A DNA stretch of 64,000 nt from Fennellomyces sp. T-0311 (taxonomy: Eukaryota; Mucoromycota; Mucoromycetes; Mucorales; Lichtheimiaceae), in contig JALLLT010000014.1 of NCBI GenBank assembly GCA_025266875.1, positions 310,001 through 374,000 of the forward strand, in the 5' to 3' direction. The translations under genes and the position numbers were made by a program. Below, piece by piece: positions 47,257-59,059 of this stretch; the stretch's first letter is position 1, and every line of letters begins with the position of its first letter. The notes under the pieces are model-generated. The model saw nothing but the letters and a program-made list of their open reading frames with translations. It was not told the DNA's origin and did no database searches.

Positions 47257-47552
47257 ATGCCACACCATCTCGCACTTGATCCAATGGGCTATCGAACCTT
47301 TCGCCAGAAGCCTCAAGTAAGCATTTGAAAGCGTATGGCTTTCCTTCTCACTCATAGATTTATACATTTTGCCAGGCTCCTGCCACTCCTCCAGTACCTC
47401 CTGCTCTTCCTCCTCCAGCTTCGACACCAGCACCAGCTGGTACGGTTGTCCCAGTCTTTTACCCCGGACCAATGTTCGTTTACTACTACGTGCAGCCGCA
47501 ACCACAGCCGCAGCTTCCAGCCGCAGCACCTCAAAACGGACAGAAAAACTAG
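47257..47552 (+). CDS. Small proline-rich protein, 78 aa
   Basis: Exons 47257-47316 and 47376-47552 with consensus GTAAGC donor and CCAG acceptor; the join is in frame. The protein begins MPHHLALDPMGYRTFRQK, continues with a PATPPVPPALPPP tract, a tyrosine patch (FYPGPMFVYYYVQ) and a PQPQPQLPAAAPQ tail. There is no signal peptide, no membrane span and no family I recognise. Proline-rich tails of this kind are often SH3- or WW-domain ligands, which is only a guess. A TATA box at the right distance and a clean intron argue that it is a real gene. It converges on the MFS transporter gene, with 109 bases between the two stops. Confidence 0.55.
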
Positions 47553-47661
47553 ATTCCGCGCCGTGTATCCATTGTAAATAGCATAAATTATTGGGAATAA
47601 CGGCATTACCCGTTGTTTGGTATATTTATCTACATAAAAATAAAGTACGATACAAATTGAT

Positions 47662-49615
47662 TTACTCCTTTCTCCTGGAAACATATTTCGCAGGGTTGAG
47701 CTGTAAGCTAACAATGAATGTCACTACGGCAATACAGCTCAATATAATCCAACTAAGATGCGCACGAATGATGAAGGGTAGCCATACCGCAGCGATTGTC
47801 CTACACAAACAATGTCAATATAGACAACTTTGTAATTGGAACTTCTCATTTGACTCACGTAGAATATATAAATCCCGACGACGCAGGCCCCAGCGCGCGC
47901 ATTGCACTTGAGCAGCCTAGAAAAGAAAATAAGTATTGTAATCATTTATATACGTGGCACCTTTCATACACTGTGAAAAGGCATTGATTGCACCCAGCGC
48001 GTCCATGCGGGGTGCCGCATTGTTGACGAGAATAATAGAACCTGTCATTGCCACCGTCTGACATAATGTTTTGAGACCGATGCTCAGCAACAGGCCTCCC
48101 CATAGCAACCACTTGCTGTCGCCTTGAAGATAACGAACACATCCTTGCAAGCCAAATACAAAGATGCTTAATAATAGTGATGACCGGAACAGCTGAATGG
48201 TACCCAACCAGCCGGTCAGTCGGTGGTACATGAAAAACTGTACAAAGAGTGTAACACATCCTGCAAAGGATAACGCTGTACCAATCTCATTGGAATTGAG
48301 GCCAAGCCCACCGGCATCACGTTGGGTAGCTGACCATGTAGGAAATAATTCTAGGTTATTTTGGGAAGAATGAGTATGCAAATAGTTGATCGCACGTGGT
48401 TCGGCTGCTTACCGTCGTAGAAGACGCATTGGTATGCTACTAGGCCATAGGTGACACAAATAGCAATTACCGCGGGCGTTAGTGCTTCGCGGAACGAGGC
48501 CGATGGCTTCGGATCAGTATTCGACTGGCTGCTGAAAGTTTGATAGCTCTCTTGGCCTTCTCCTTCTCCATTCAAAAGGCGCTCTCCTTCTTCTGTCACT
48601 TGAGCCACCTTTTTTCTCACCAATGTTTCTTCCAAGAACAGGAAACCAGCGATCCATCCAATCATTGCGATAATGGATGCTGCGAAGCATGGGAGAAAGT
48701 AAGGATATTCCGTTAAAAAGTCAGTGATGGGTCCTCCACGCCCAAAGACCCCCGGGTATTTCCGCACAGGTTCCGAAAGATAACCTTCATCGATTTGCGT
48801 GTGAGAATATCGATCCAGCAGCGCTTGTCCAGCAGTGCTTACCTCCAAGACTTGCCCCCACAATCCCGCCAAGACCAAATACGACTTGTAGCATTGAAAA
48901 GGCACGGGCCCTTTGCGTTTCCGAGTATCCCATACTCAGTTCCGACACCATACTCTTCAGAACCGCGATATTGTTATCCTGTATAACGCGCGTGTCAGCC
49001 CAGAATCCAAATGTACAATGTACTCCCCGACGTTACCAGAAGTCCGGATAGGATCTTAGTGAGAAGTGCCCATGTGTACGTTTTTGATAATCCAAACGAT
49101 ATGATACTGATGATACCAACAGCTAATCCAAGTAAGACCACAGGTCTCCTACCAATACGATCCGACAGCATCCCAATAGGCATAGCTGGAAAAAAGGATA
49201 ATGTGTTATGGGAATTACGCGTGCCATCACCATATCAAAATCACTTGTTACGTACCAGATACCAGCTGTGAGACCGCAAAAGCTGACGTGATTAAGCTTA
49301 CATAGTAGCCGATGTCCGTCTCCTTCCCCACATGGAAATCGCGAACCATCTACACGTTCCACCATTGTTAGGAACGTGTGTAACGATCGACTAGCAAGTT
49401 GTGCCTGATACTTACAAAGTAAATAAATGGAACATGGATGCTAAAGCTGATAGGCTCCTGCAAAATACAGAGTTAAGTTGGAGCGAATCGCAATAATGGT
49501 GGCGAATTGCAATCCATGGTCACTTTATGGATTACAAGATCTGGACACTTACCGCGAATCGCACAGCACAAATAAGGAAAAGCTGTCGGAATGGCAGCGT
49601 TCGGTCAGGTTCCAT
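47662..49615 (-). CDS. Major facilitator superfamily transporter (ZIFL/YCR023C-like drug:H+ antiporter group)
   Basis: Nine exons: 49615-49553, 49457-49416, 49349-49256, 49185-49037, 48978-48843, 48784-48413, 48350-47961, 47916-47859, 47800-47662; about 480 aa with the usual 12 predicted membrane spans. MFS motif A (GMLSDRIGRRPVVLLG) lies between TM2 and TM3. Further signatures are GLLDNNIAVLKSMVSEL, the loop RAFSMLQVVFGLGGIVGASLGG, and the late motif GCSSAMRALGPASSG in TM11. The central loop (EEGERLLNGEGEGQES) is acidic and cytosolic. The family exports drugs, organic ions or metal chelates using the proton gradient; the substrate cannot be read from sequence. The start codon lies in a perfect GCCACCATGG context. 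The donor after 47961 (GTGCCA) is weak but restores the conserved TM11 motif. Confidence 0.88.
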
Positions 49616-50972
49616 GGTGGCAAAAGTAACACTTGCCTCTTCACAAAGACAAAGAAAAACTAGAAGAAGCGTGAGCAAAGATCCTGCGGGTAGAAATGTT
49701 CAGATAGGGACAGACAGCTGATAGGCTCGGAGGAAGATAAGACTCAGCGTAAGACAGTCAAAGACAAATATACCCTTTGATCCTACTTGACGGGTAAACT
49801 TTGCGACTACTTCTTGTTGCGCAGTAGAAAGAAGTCCAAAGAAGCGTCTCTTCCCCAACCAAATTTCAAGTATCTGCTTTTTCATTGCAAAAACTTCTGT
49901 TTCAAAACGGTCATTGTGTACGTTCACGTTACACATATCTTTTGTCTAATCTAAAGTCTGAGTACCGGCATAGAGGTGCCGAAATTCGACTCGCGCTTCT
50001 GCGGTATTATTACTAATGAAATCAATGGAAGTGGCTGTAGAGTTTTTTATGCTCTATTGGTCTCACAGCTTTGTTCATGTGAACAAGTGCAACTATACTG
50101 GGTGATTAACAGAACTGGCGCCACTGCATAGATCTGCAGTGATTAAGCTGAGAAATGCAGAGACGAAGAGGGTAACCAAAAATATGTGATCATGGTGCGC
50201 TGACTTCCCCGGGCACGTGAGGTACATACCGTCATGCTCATGAACATTTTCCGAAGTAATAGCCAATTGGAGCTTTCTTGATCATACAGCAGATAGCTCA
50301 TATCTGATGTCAATGAGCACTCGGTTCGATAGTATGACCTACTTGGTTGCTTGGATACATTCAGCGACGATGCTTTGAAAAAAGAACAAAACCTGGATAG
50401 ATAACATTGCTACTAACTGCCTCTACAGATGTTGCTTTGTCAATACTTGAGGTATAATACATACTAAACGAGATACCTGGTGTGCCCTGAAACGCTTAAC
50501 TTTATCTCTAGGATGGGAAATGTTAGGAGATCAAAGTGTGAAACTATCGCTGATTCTTCTTGTGAACAGCTACTTCCAGTCGCCAAATGTAATGCCACAT
50601 ACTGCGAAATGTGAAATGCTGTCTACATATAATTCATTATTTTTTATATTAAGCTTGCCGTTTTATTGTTCTTTTGTCTATGACAAAGTATGTTCAGATT
50701 ACGTAAAGAGGATTTTCGTATTCGTCATACATGAAAGTGTAATGGATGTCATTGTATAATTTTTATGAGACAACATGGCAATACGTACCAACGGGAATAT
50801 ATTACGTAAGGATGCATGTGGCAGATTAATTACGTCCACAGCTTTAGGACGCGAAGCACATCATGTACAACGAGCCTTCACGGAACCTCTTCAATCGTCA
50901 TTGTTGTTAAATCAGTTATATAAGTACCTTTATGTGTTCCTCTTTTCTGTTATACTATCACATAGATTTGGA
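49616..50972. other. Intergenic region, no gene seen
   Basis: It holds the MFS promoter at its left and the promoter of the F-box-less paralogue at its right. I see no domain in between. Confidence 0.5.
50917..50924 (+). promoter_or_regulatory. TATA box (TATATAAG) of family member 4
   Basis: TATATAAG stands 56 bases before the ATG at 50973. The frame is open upstream to 50775, but this TATA box and the family pattern favour the downstream ATG. Confidence 0.45.
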
Positions 50973-52486
50973 ATGGAAAACCAACAGGGTAGCACCCACG
51001 GTAACGATAGAAGCCGCGTACGCACGAGCATACCAACAGCGAATTTGCAAGTACCACCCGTGGATCGCCATGCAGCGATACAACCAAACCGGCATCCGTG
51101 CCTACTGTATTACCCTGAATATGGATATGTGATTTCGAACAATCGCGGGATGTCCATATTAAGTCGAGAGATGACTTCCTTTGAACGTCATATCAATCCA
51201 GCAGAAATCCGTGAGATTTGGATGGGATCTCAGCACCCATTATCAGAAGCTGATCATACTGCTGACGAACTCGAACTAGAGCGAGTTATACGAACTCTTC
51301 GTAGTTGGAATTGCCGCAGGATCAACAGAGGTTTGTTATATGAACTTTGATGTGATACGTACAAAAATAGGACACTCAATAGCTCGCTGTAATAGCCTCA
51401 TTCCATATGCTCTGTTTTGCCCAAAATACATGCCTACAGCCATTCGCAGAGATCGCACGTCACAGCCTTACCTCCTTGGAGTTATTGACGATCGTTGCCG
51501 CAGAAAACCTTCATAGAGCATTGATATATATCCTTAGCAACTTTCCACAGCTCAGCTGTCTTTACCTAGGAACAAAGTGCCGTACCGTTGCTTATTTCGA
51601 AAATTCACCTATCCCCCCTTACATAAACTTTGACACTCGCCACAACCGTGTCAAAAATTGGGATTCCGTTTATGCCTTATCAAACCCACCTTCGTTCCAA
51701 CACAATAACCTTGCTTCTTTACACCTTGAGTCAGACGCTTATTACGAGCCTGGCTGTATTGAAGCAGCTGTGTTCCCAAGGTTACCAAAATTACGATCAT
51801 TGACTTTTACTGGCGATATTTATGATCCTAGACCCCAAGTCTTCGAAAACTATCAAGGTTTCTACACTCAACTTCTTCGGTGTTGCCCGTTACTTGAGAA
51901 ATTTCGGTATGATCACTATATGTCGAAAGAGTACAGATACATGTACGCTCCAAATACGTTTGGAGAGTTTGCGGAGCCATCGATATTGTACAACTACTTT
52001 ACCCAACAAGTCGGCGGTTTGACGCGAAGGTTTTATTTCAACAGCCTTTGCAGCACCAGAGAACAGTCTGAACCCATCATAGCAAAGCACTTTGGAGGCG
52101 TTGTGAGTACTTGCAGTAGTACGTTGACGGAAATGAACCTTGTTCTACTACACTATGTCTTTCTGGACTATGCACACCGATTTACATATCCAAGGCTAGA
52201 AAAGCTTAGATTGTTTTTGGACCATCCACGGTCTCGACTGATGATGATGGATAACCCATACTACTGTTTGAGTCCGAATGACGGATGGATCGAGCTGTTC
52301 AAGAGAACTCCAGGCTTGTTCTATCTCTCCTTGGTTGGTGTTATTCCTCGCGAAGGTGCTGTTGACGCGGTACACGCCATTTTACCACGGCTAGTATCAT
52401 TGAAGCTTGACTGGAAAGACCATTTTCGAGGCAATGTAACTACTGAGGTTATTAACATGCGTGAGCGACGTGTGAACAACACCTGA
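50973..52486 (+). CDS. F-box family paralogue lacking a recognisable F-box (family member 4)
   Basis: Exons 50973-51330 and 51396-52486; about 482 aa. Intron position and phase, and the exon-2 opening (ASFHMLCFAQNTCLQPFAEIARHSLTSLELL), place it firmly in the same family. The LRR-like region is complete (LSCLYLGTK, LASLHLESD, LRSLTFTGDIYDPR, CCPLLEKFRYD). In place of the F-box the N-terminus reads LQVPPVDRHAAIQPNRHPCLLYYPEYGY, with no LPxE or hydrophobic helix pattern; only the later block (SNNRGMSILSREMTSF, replacing LSNEGxxxxLSQxL) is discernible. It may therefore bind substrate without recruiting Skp1, or be a decoy or a gene in decay. The frame is intact throughout, which argues against a simple pseudogene. 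Confidence 0.72.
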
Positions 52487-53124
52487 GAACTACAGATCAC
52501 ACCAAGATATGTATAAAAAAGTTTTCGTAGCTCTGTATTCTACTTCCAAAGACACCATATATATTGGACAAAGTTCAATAAAGCAGAGTTGCAAAGGGTA
52601 GCTTATTTTAACCGTTCAACGATGGATGACCTACCCGTGTTTTTCCAATATGTTACTTGAAGTTTTTTTCAAACAATTAGCACGCGCCTTTCGATATATC
52701 TGTTCACATAATCCAATACTGTTATTTTCTTGGCTACATATGTATTCAATTTGTTTGCTGGGGATGTTACGATATGCTATTATTATACCGATCATGAGAC
52801 CATGTAAATAGTAAACAGAAACCCAAAAATTATTCGAAGAAGGGGCCAACTATCTGACAAGTAACTGGTGCAATAGGGGTACATCGATTGATCCCACGGC
52901 ACACGACAGGATTAAACGGCACAAGGGCATATTGTATTAAATATTATTAGTGTTTTATCAGATGGCTGTCATTTAAAAAGATGGCCGCCGCGCTGAGAGT
53001 CATCTTGAGAATTATCGTCTCGAGAAAAGTTAATCAATAGTCAATGACAACTAGTTGCGGAAGAGTATAAATACCGCATCGCACACCGCGCAACTGTGTG
53101 CTTTCTTACTGTTTGTACACATCA
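52487..53124. other. Spacer between family members 4 and 5
   Basis: AT-rich, with polyadenylation-like AATAAA near 52578 and the TATA box of the next gene at 53066. No coding sequence seen. Confidence 0.5.
53066..53073 (+). promoter_or_regulatory. TATA box (TATAAATA) of F-box gene 5
   Basis: TATAAATA stands 59 bases before the ATG at 53125, repeating the arrangement of the paralogues. Confidence 0.55.
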
Positions 53125-54325
53125 ATGACCCAAAGCGACCCCGTGTCTGTTACATATCCTAAGAAGGCGTCTATATCCTCTGTCAAGGAAAGCGAAATAG
53201 CCAGAATGATGGAACCATCACATCTCGAATCGCTTCCAGCGGAGCTTCTCCAAGAGATACTACAAGGTCTCTCGTTGGAGGAGAGTGCTGCACTAAGCTT
53301 AGTCAGTAGAAAGATTAGAGCAGTCGCACTTCGAAGCGTTCAAAAAGTATCGAACCAACGATGGTACCAACTGAGCCAAATTTTACCTCTCTACAGGAGC
53401 TATGTCAACAAGCATCAAGTCCACGAACTTAAAGTCATCTTTTTTCCTGAATTTGGCCTCAATAATGAGAAAGAAGAGCTCACACAGCTAATGCAGTTGC
53501 TCGCATTCTGGGAATGGCGCCGTATTCAGATAGGTTTGTTGCTACTAGTCTTAAAAGTAATACGTCGTTGCTCTAGAATAAGTGTTGACAATAACATAAT
53601 TATATTATCTTCTAGCTACGTTCATGGTTAATCATATCCCTTCTGATCAATGGTTTGGCCAATTTACAATGGTAGCGTCGAACAGCCTTTCAGAGCTGAA
53701 TTTCTCTTTTCCTGGGTCGCCTAACAAGACAAAGGCTGTTCTTCATGCTCTACTGTCCAAGTTTGTTAATTTGAACATCCTTCGAATCAATTACAAAGGA
53801 ATCATCCTTCTGGAACCATCCTGGGTTTGGGGAGACAACCATAGAAACGAAGATTATCCAAAGCACGAAAGCCTTATTCACTTGAATATTCGTTCTACTA
53901 CTGGCGACTTGGGGATTGACATCAATTTTTTCAAACGTACTCCTAAGCTTCGCAAAGTGTGTATGTATGGTGACATACGCGATATTGAACCAAAAGATCT
54001 ATACAAAAAGTTGATCGAGTACTGTCCTAATCTGGAGAAGATCACCTATATCGATGTTGGTTTTGAACCTATGTGGCAAAATAACATAAAAGTAATGCCA
54101 AAAATGTACGGTCGACCCCAGTCGAAACTGACTGTGCTGGAGAAAGAAGACCGTAAGCCATCAGGAGCCAAGATCATACGAACATTTCTCATACATGGTG
54201 ACGACAGAATCCAACTGATCGAAGAGCACGTGAAAGCGATTCTGACCCTTTACCACGCTCCACTAACCACGGACGAAGTTAACGCAATGTCCAAGGAACT
54301 CATCAGACTAGTATCTCATGAGTAG
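53125..54325 (+). CDS. F-box protein, C-terminally shortened (family member 5)
   Basis: Exons 53125-53533 and 53616-54325; about 372 aa. A good F-box lies at residues 34-68 (LESLPAELLQEILQGLSLEESAALSLVSRKIR), followed by WYQLSQILPLYRSYV and the shared phase-1 intron. Exon 2 opens ATFMVNHIPSDQWFGQFTMVASNSLSELNF. Leucine-rich segments run as in the relatives up to the block HVKAILTLYHAPLT, which in the others is followed by some 100-120 more residues. Here the frame ends within about 20 residues, so the last repeats are missing. Since the F-box and most repeats are intact, a shortened but functional adaptor is plausible; a recent nonsense or frameshift change is the alternative. Confidence 0.75.
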
Positions 54326-55480
54326 CTGGCTAGCTATCTTGTATAGTCCTCCGAAAGTTCAAATAAAGTCCTTTCCCCTACTTTCACCAGATAGAACGTA
54401 TAACATTACCTAGTGGAACCCCCGTTTCTGAAGTATTACTTAAGGCTTAATATTAGAGAAAAACAAGTTTGTAAAAGTAAAATATATTATGATTTAGCTT
54501 TGTAAGTTTTTTCTGGTATCAAGAGATTAATTCTTCGCGTTTTCCGCATGATGGAGATGTTGACGAATCGGCTATGCACCAACGCACAGTGTCTCAGCTG
54601 GTGCAACAGTAACTCCTGTTGTGCTTTCCCGCGTATATCTTCGTGCAGAACCCCAACAAGATAAGGACGCTCTTTCTTCTTACAGTCTGGCCAACCTTTT
54701 CCTGTTTGTTCTGTGTTATTTCATGAAAAGTGAAGTTTAGTAAATAAAAAACTGGGACCGTTTCTTATCAATAGTTATCATGATCGTCAGCGATTGATAT
54801 GTCCAATCAATATGGGGACAGCTGCTGCATAATCATAATTGCCACAAACAGGTTCGAATTAGATTAAATAAAGGTACAGACTAGCCTTATTTACCAGTAG
54901 CCAGCTGCCTTACACTCGCTTCCCATTACATGTTGCTGGACGCACTCGTATGAGACTTGGTAGCCATATAAGAGATTAGGGACCGTTAGGTTACTGTTGA
55001 TATGATGGGTGATTCTAAATGCAACTTTTTGCGTTATTGTATGTCATAAATGTATCAAGTATATGCCACGCGTTAAATCACCAGCAATTCAATTCCTTTT
55101 ACGTACCAAAAGGGTAATGTATCTGTGATGGTAAAGGTAACCCAATATACTGCAAGCCATGGGACATAGCATGGTGGGCGAGAACGCGTCAATGACACTG
55201 ACAGCTAAGAATGCATGGATCGATGAAATAAAGTGTTAACTATGCACCACATGTTCCCATACAACATCTATTTTAAGGTGGGCCGATAACACTGTGGTTG
55301 CGCGGCTCGCTTTCATTGTTGTTGAGCAATTATCATAACAAGATGCTTACGACCGTGTGAACACTCACCACATACTGACAACACGCTTGAGCAATTTATA
55401 AACGAACACGATATTAAGAAGTAAGAGTTTTACTTTTCTTACTCTGGTGCTACTTCCTATACTCTTCTCATTTTGATACC
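54326..55480. other. Spacer between family members 5 and 6
   Basis: No coding sequence recognised; I could not trace the missing C-terminal repeats of member 5 here by eye. The right end has the TATA box of member 6. Confidence 0.45.
55397..55403 (+). promoter_or_regulatory. TATA box (TATAAAC) of F-box gene 6
   Basis: TATAAAC stands 84 bases before the ATG at 55481, in keeping with the paralogues. Confidence 0.4.
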
Positions 55481-56969
55481 ATGATGATGAACCGAGAAGG
55501 CTATTCCGTCCGTTATTGCAACGGCATTTCCGCAAAAGAGAAATCCGAGGCAACCAGGCTCGAGACCCTTCCCGTAGATATTCATAAAATGATCTTCGCT
55601 CACTACCTTACGTTTCACGAAGCAAGGGTATGTTTGACTCTCAGCAGGAGCATACGATCCGCGGTTCTATATAAGCGAGGTTGGGGGCATACCCTGTCCA
55701 ACGACTCTCGCTATACGCTCAGCCAAATACTGCCACGATACCACGCAGTCTTGCGTGGAGGAAGGATCCGCAATCTCGAGTTGACTGCCAGCCATCTACC
55801 ATCAACACAAGAGGAACGCACACAAGCGACAACCGAGTTGCAAAAGTTAATGAGGATACTAGCAAATCAACTATGCTACAGTATCAATAAAGGTCCGTTA
55901 CTTAACAACTTATCTATATAACTTTTCCGTAAAGTAAAAAGCTAAAGTATATACCTATTTATTAGCTATCTTCCATATGTATTGCATTTCTGATGAAAAA
56001 TGGCTTAACCGTTTCGCAGATATCGCTTCCTCAAGTCTCACAGATTTGTCAATGCAAACTTCAATCGCTCCCAGCCAAATCCTGCGAGCGATCCAATATA
56101 TTCAGATCCACTTCTCCAGGCTACAATCTCTATCTTTTGGGACTCACTATTACATCCTCAAGAGCAATGGTGTCGGTTCAAAAAGCCGCCTGGAAACGAT
56201 TCAAGAGTCGGGTGTTACAGTAGCGGATCCGGACAACCACATTCATGCCGCGCCGGAAGCATGGGCTAAACAGAAGTTTCTTTGTCTAACCAGTTTCAAA
56301 GTGGAATCGAATGTGGATGCCAAGCTCCTGGGAATGGCGGCTTTTCGGTCTATGCCGAACCTTGTACGGTTCAGCTGCCGAGGAAATCTCTTTTCAATGA
56401 ACACTGAAGAAGAAATTTTCGTGACCCTCGTCCGCCAGTGTCCCAGACTCGATTTCATCAATATCGAGCAAAACCGAAATCCATGCATTATAGCCGAAAT
56501 GGCGACCAACATTTTTACACAGCAAAGAAGACATAGTTTGCGCGAGTTTCGAATTGTCGGTCATGGAGGCTGTAAAAGGACCGATCGGTATATCAAAGCC
56601 ATTTTGAAACTTACCAAGGATTCGTTGTGTTGCGCCCAAATTAACTCTCCTGACTGCGAGTACTTGTTCTTTATGGCAGGCTGGGAGTTTCCTTTGCTCA
56701 AATATTTTATCTCCCGGTGCAATTATCGAGAGGCAGGAAACATACCAATCTGTATTGGTCACCCAGATTTGTGTGGAGTGCACTTACTGAAAAGGTTTAA
56801 ATATCTACACGAAGTCGAGCTGAGATTCATGCAAGTGAATATGTCAGCTCTTAAGCAACTGGAAGAACTCAAGTACCTTACACTAATGGTGCTTGACAAT
56901 TGTTTTGGAGTACCATCGGAGGACGAATTGTATCGGATTCGCTATCGTGTTTGGATAAAGAAGTACTAG
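55481..56969 (+). CDS. F-box protein with LRR-like C-terminal region (family member 6)
   Basis: Exons 55481-55892 and 55966-56969; about 471 aa. The F-box lies at residues 27-60 (LETLPVDIHKMIFAHYLTFHEARVCLTLSRSIR), then LSNDSRYTLSQILPRYHAVLRGGRIRNLELTA, the shared phase-1 intron, and AIFHMYCISDEKWLNRFADIASSSLTDLSM. Repeats continue to LEELKYLTLMVLDNCFGV near the end, making this one of the full-length members. The predicted role is an SCF substrate adaptor. It is the last F-box gene before the transposon-derived patch at 57-60 kb. An in-frame run of three Met codons (MMM) makes the exact initiation codon ambiguous by two residues. Confidence 0.8.
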
Positions 56970-57381
56970 CATCGTTTCCTCAAACTACTCTTTTTTTCTC
57001 AATAAATCTATGACTTTTTAAACTAAAACTCATTGTTCATGAAATATAAGAATATGAGACGAATGGTGCATTGAACGAGACATCGAGCTTCACTAAGGCT
57101 CAAAGTTCCAGCCATAACTGTATGGCTATAAAGCAAAGTTTTGTTGAACATACGACTCATTATGTATGCGCCATTTGCTCTGTGATTATTTATAAAAGAT
57201 TTTTGGTTGGAGGCACAGTCTTAGTTTTCTTCAAAGTTTGTAACTTTGGAATATACGTCACTCAATCGGACTCACTCCAGAGTCCTGATTTTAGTAAAAA
57301 GTGAAAACATAGATTGCTATTAGAAATAAGGATATTAACATAGTTCATGTGGATCACCTATTATGAAGGATTACCAAGAGT

Positions 57382-57787
57382 ATTGAATTTTTCCTAATCA
57401 TTGGCACCTGTTGCTTTTTCACATGGCGTCCTTTTGGCGTTGGGGGAATATAATGATGGCTGCTCTAGAATTCGGCTTGGCCGAGAGTGCTTTTTACTTG
57501 GCGTCATGTATTTTTCCCTTTGGCGTGCAGGTCGTTCATGCATGGCGCCTCTCTATTTCCACTTTTCATACTTTCCAATATGCATCTTAGAAGAACATAG
57601 ACTGTAGTACATATATTCTTAATTCATCGTATGCATTGTAAATGATACTAAGTACCAATGTTGTACATTATTTCAGCCCACGTCAAGATAGAGAGACGTG
57701 ATGCATGAATGACCCGCACGCCAAAGGGAAAAATACATGACGGCAAGTGAAAAAGCAACAGGCGCAAACGATTAGGAAAAATCCAAT
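57382..57787. mobile_element. Non-autonomous element with ~100-bp terminal inverted repeats
   Basis: The left arm starts TATTGAATTTTTCCTAATCA and reads on through GCACCTGTTGCTTTTTCAC to TTTTTCCCTTTGGCGTGCAGGTCGTTCATGCAT. The right arm (57786 back to about 57690) is its inverted copy with about 10% differences. The left arm contains an extra stretch of about 75 bp (57421-57496) bounded by two similar GCTTTTT(C)AC words. The middle of about 140 bp is AT-rich and non-coding. Both ends finish in TATT/AATA next to further TA-rich sequence, so the target duplication is unclear. Confidence 0.7.
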
Positions 57788-59059
57788 ATGTATCATATTG
57801 ATATGTACAAAAGCAATATATTGAACATGATTATGGATATACAGACAATGATGGTTGAAGTATCAAGAGAGGAACAAGTGTAAAAGACAAATATGTCAAC
57901 GAGACTCATATGTTTTGCTCTCTCTATTTATAATAAATGCTCATCCATGATGGGATTTCCTTAAGCCGTATTTCCGTGAGTGATGTGTAATGTCAACCTT
58001 ATTATCATTGAGCAGTTACGGATCGTGATGATTGATAGGATGAGTGCTGACAGAGCATATCCGTGAAGAGACCCGTTGACTGGAGGGTCGTGTATGAGTA
58101 ACCTGTTTGGCTGAGTATTTGGTAAGCATGAAGCCCAACGTTCCGATGTCGGAAGTAGAAGCGGCGGTAAGGATGGAAAGCTCTTATTCGCTGACGGACA
58201 ACATAGATGACAAAGAAGCTTGTTAGGGTGTGTTCATGTTGAATACAACAATGGTGAAGGTATTTACAAATCAATATTTGGAATGCTAACTATGTGGGGA
58301 TGGGAGCTTTGATATAGTTTGGTGACTTTATCATTGGCGTTTTTAATGGTTTTGCTGTAGTGATGACCAAAGAATATGGATAATTCGTAAAACGTCTTCT
58401 TGAACATCGTTTTGTCTTAATTACAGCGTTGGGTGTGACTGAAAAGGTAATTGATTCGTTATTGCGCAATCATCAACATTAGGTCAATTGTGCCAAAACA
58501 GATCAAGGTTGCTTACAAAGAAGAAAAGATCTTCGAATTGGATAATCGATTCAAAAAGCTGCTATGCATACTTGGTGGCTACCTCTGACGCTGTGCTTCG
58601 GTTGACAATGCTGGTTGGACTGAGGCGTGTGTCGTTCTCAGTATTCATATTGCATCGTATGTATTTTGCCGAACGATTGACGAGTCTTAGGCATGCCCAT
58701 GGTATTGTAATTGATTGAGATGCTTCTGTTTGAACCAGGCGAAAGTGTGCCTTTTTTGTAATGAAAGCAGCTGCTTTAGCTAGCGCTTTTGTACGCCTCA
58801 CGTCTTCTGGCGTTTCAATCTTGTCAAGGAAATCAGGATCAAGCATGGCAGAAAACTGTACGTGGTGGCGCCGTACATGGCGTATTTGATTGTGACACTG
58901 ATTGTGATCGACAGGCATGTTGCTCTGTTAATTCAACTGATGAACGCAAGGGTATCGACGTTGACAGTTGTGCTTGTACTTGATGATCGGAAGCTGTTTG
59001 ACTTGGTATTGCAGGCGATTTTAGCTCAGCTAGGTAGGTTGGTTCTAAGGCTTGCAAGA

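Noticed and set aside
54850..54880. GGTTCGAATTAG, resembling a tRNA B-box
   Set aside because: No matching A-box or cloverleaf could be folded around it; no tRNA gene was found anywhere in the window.
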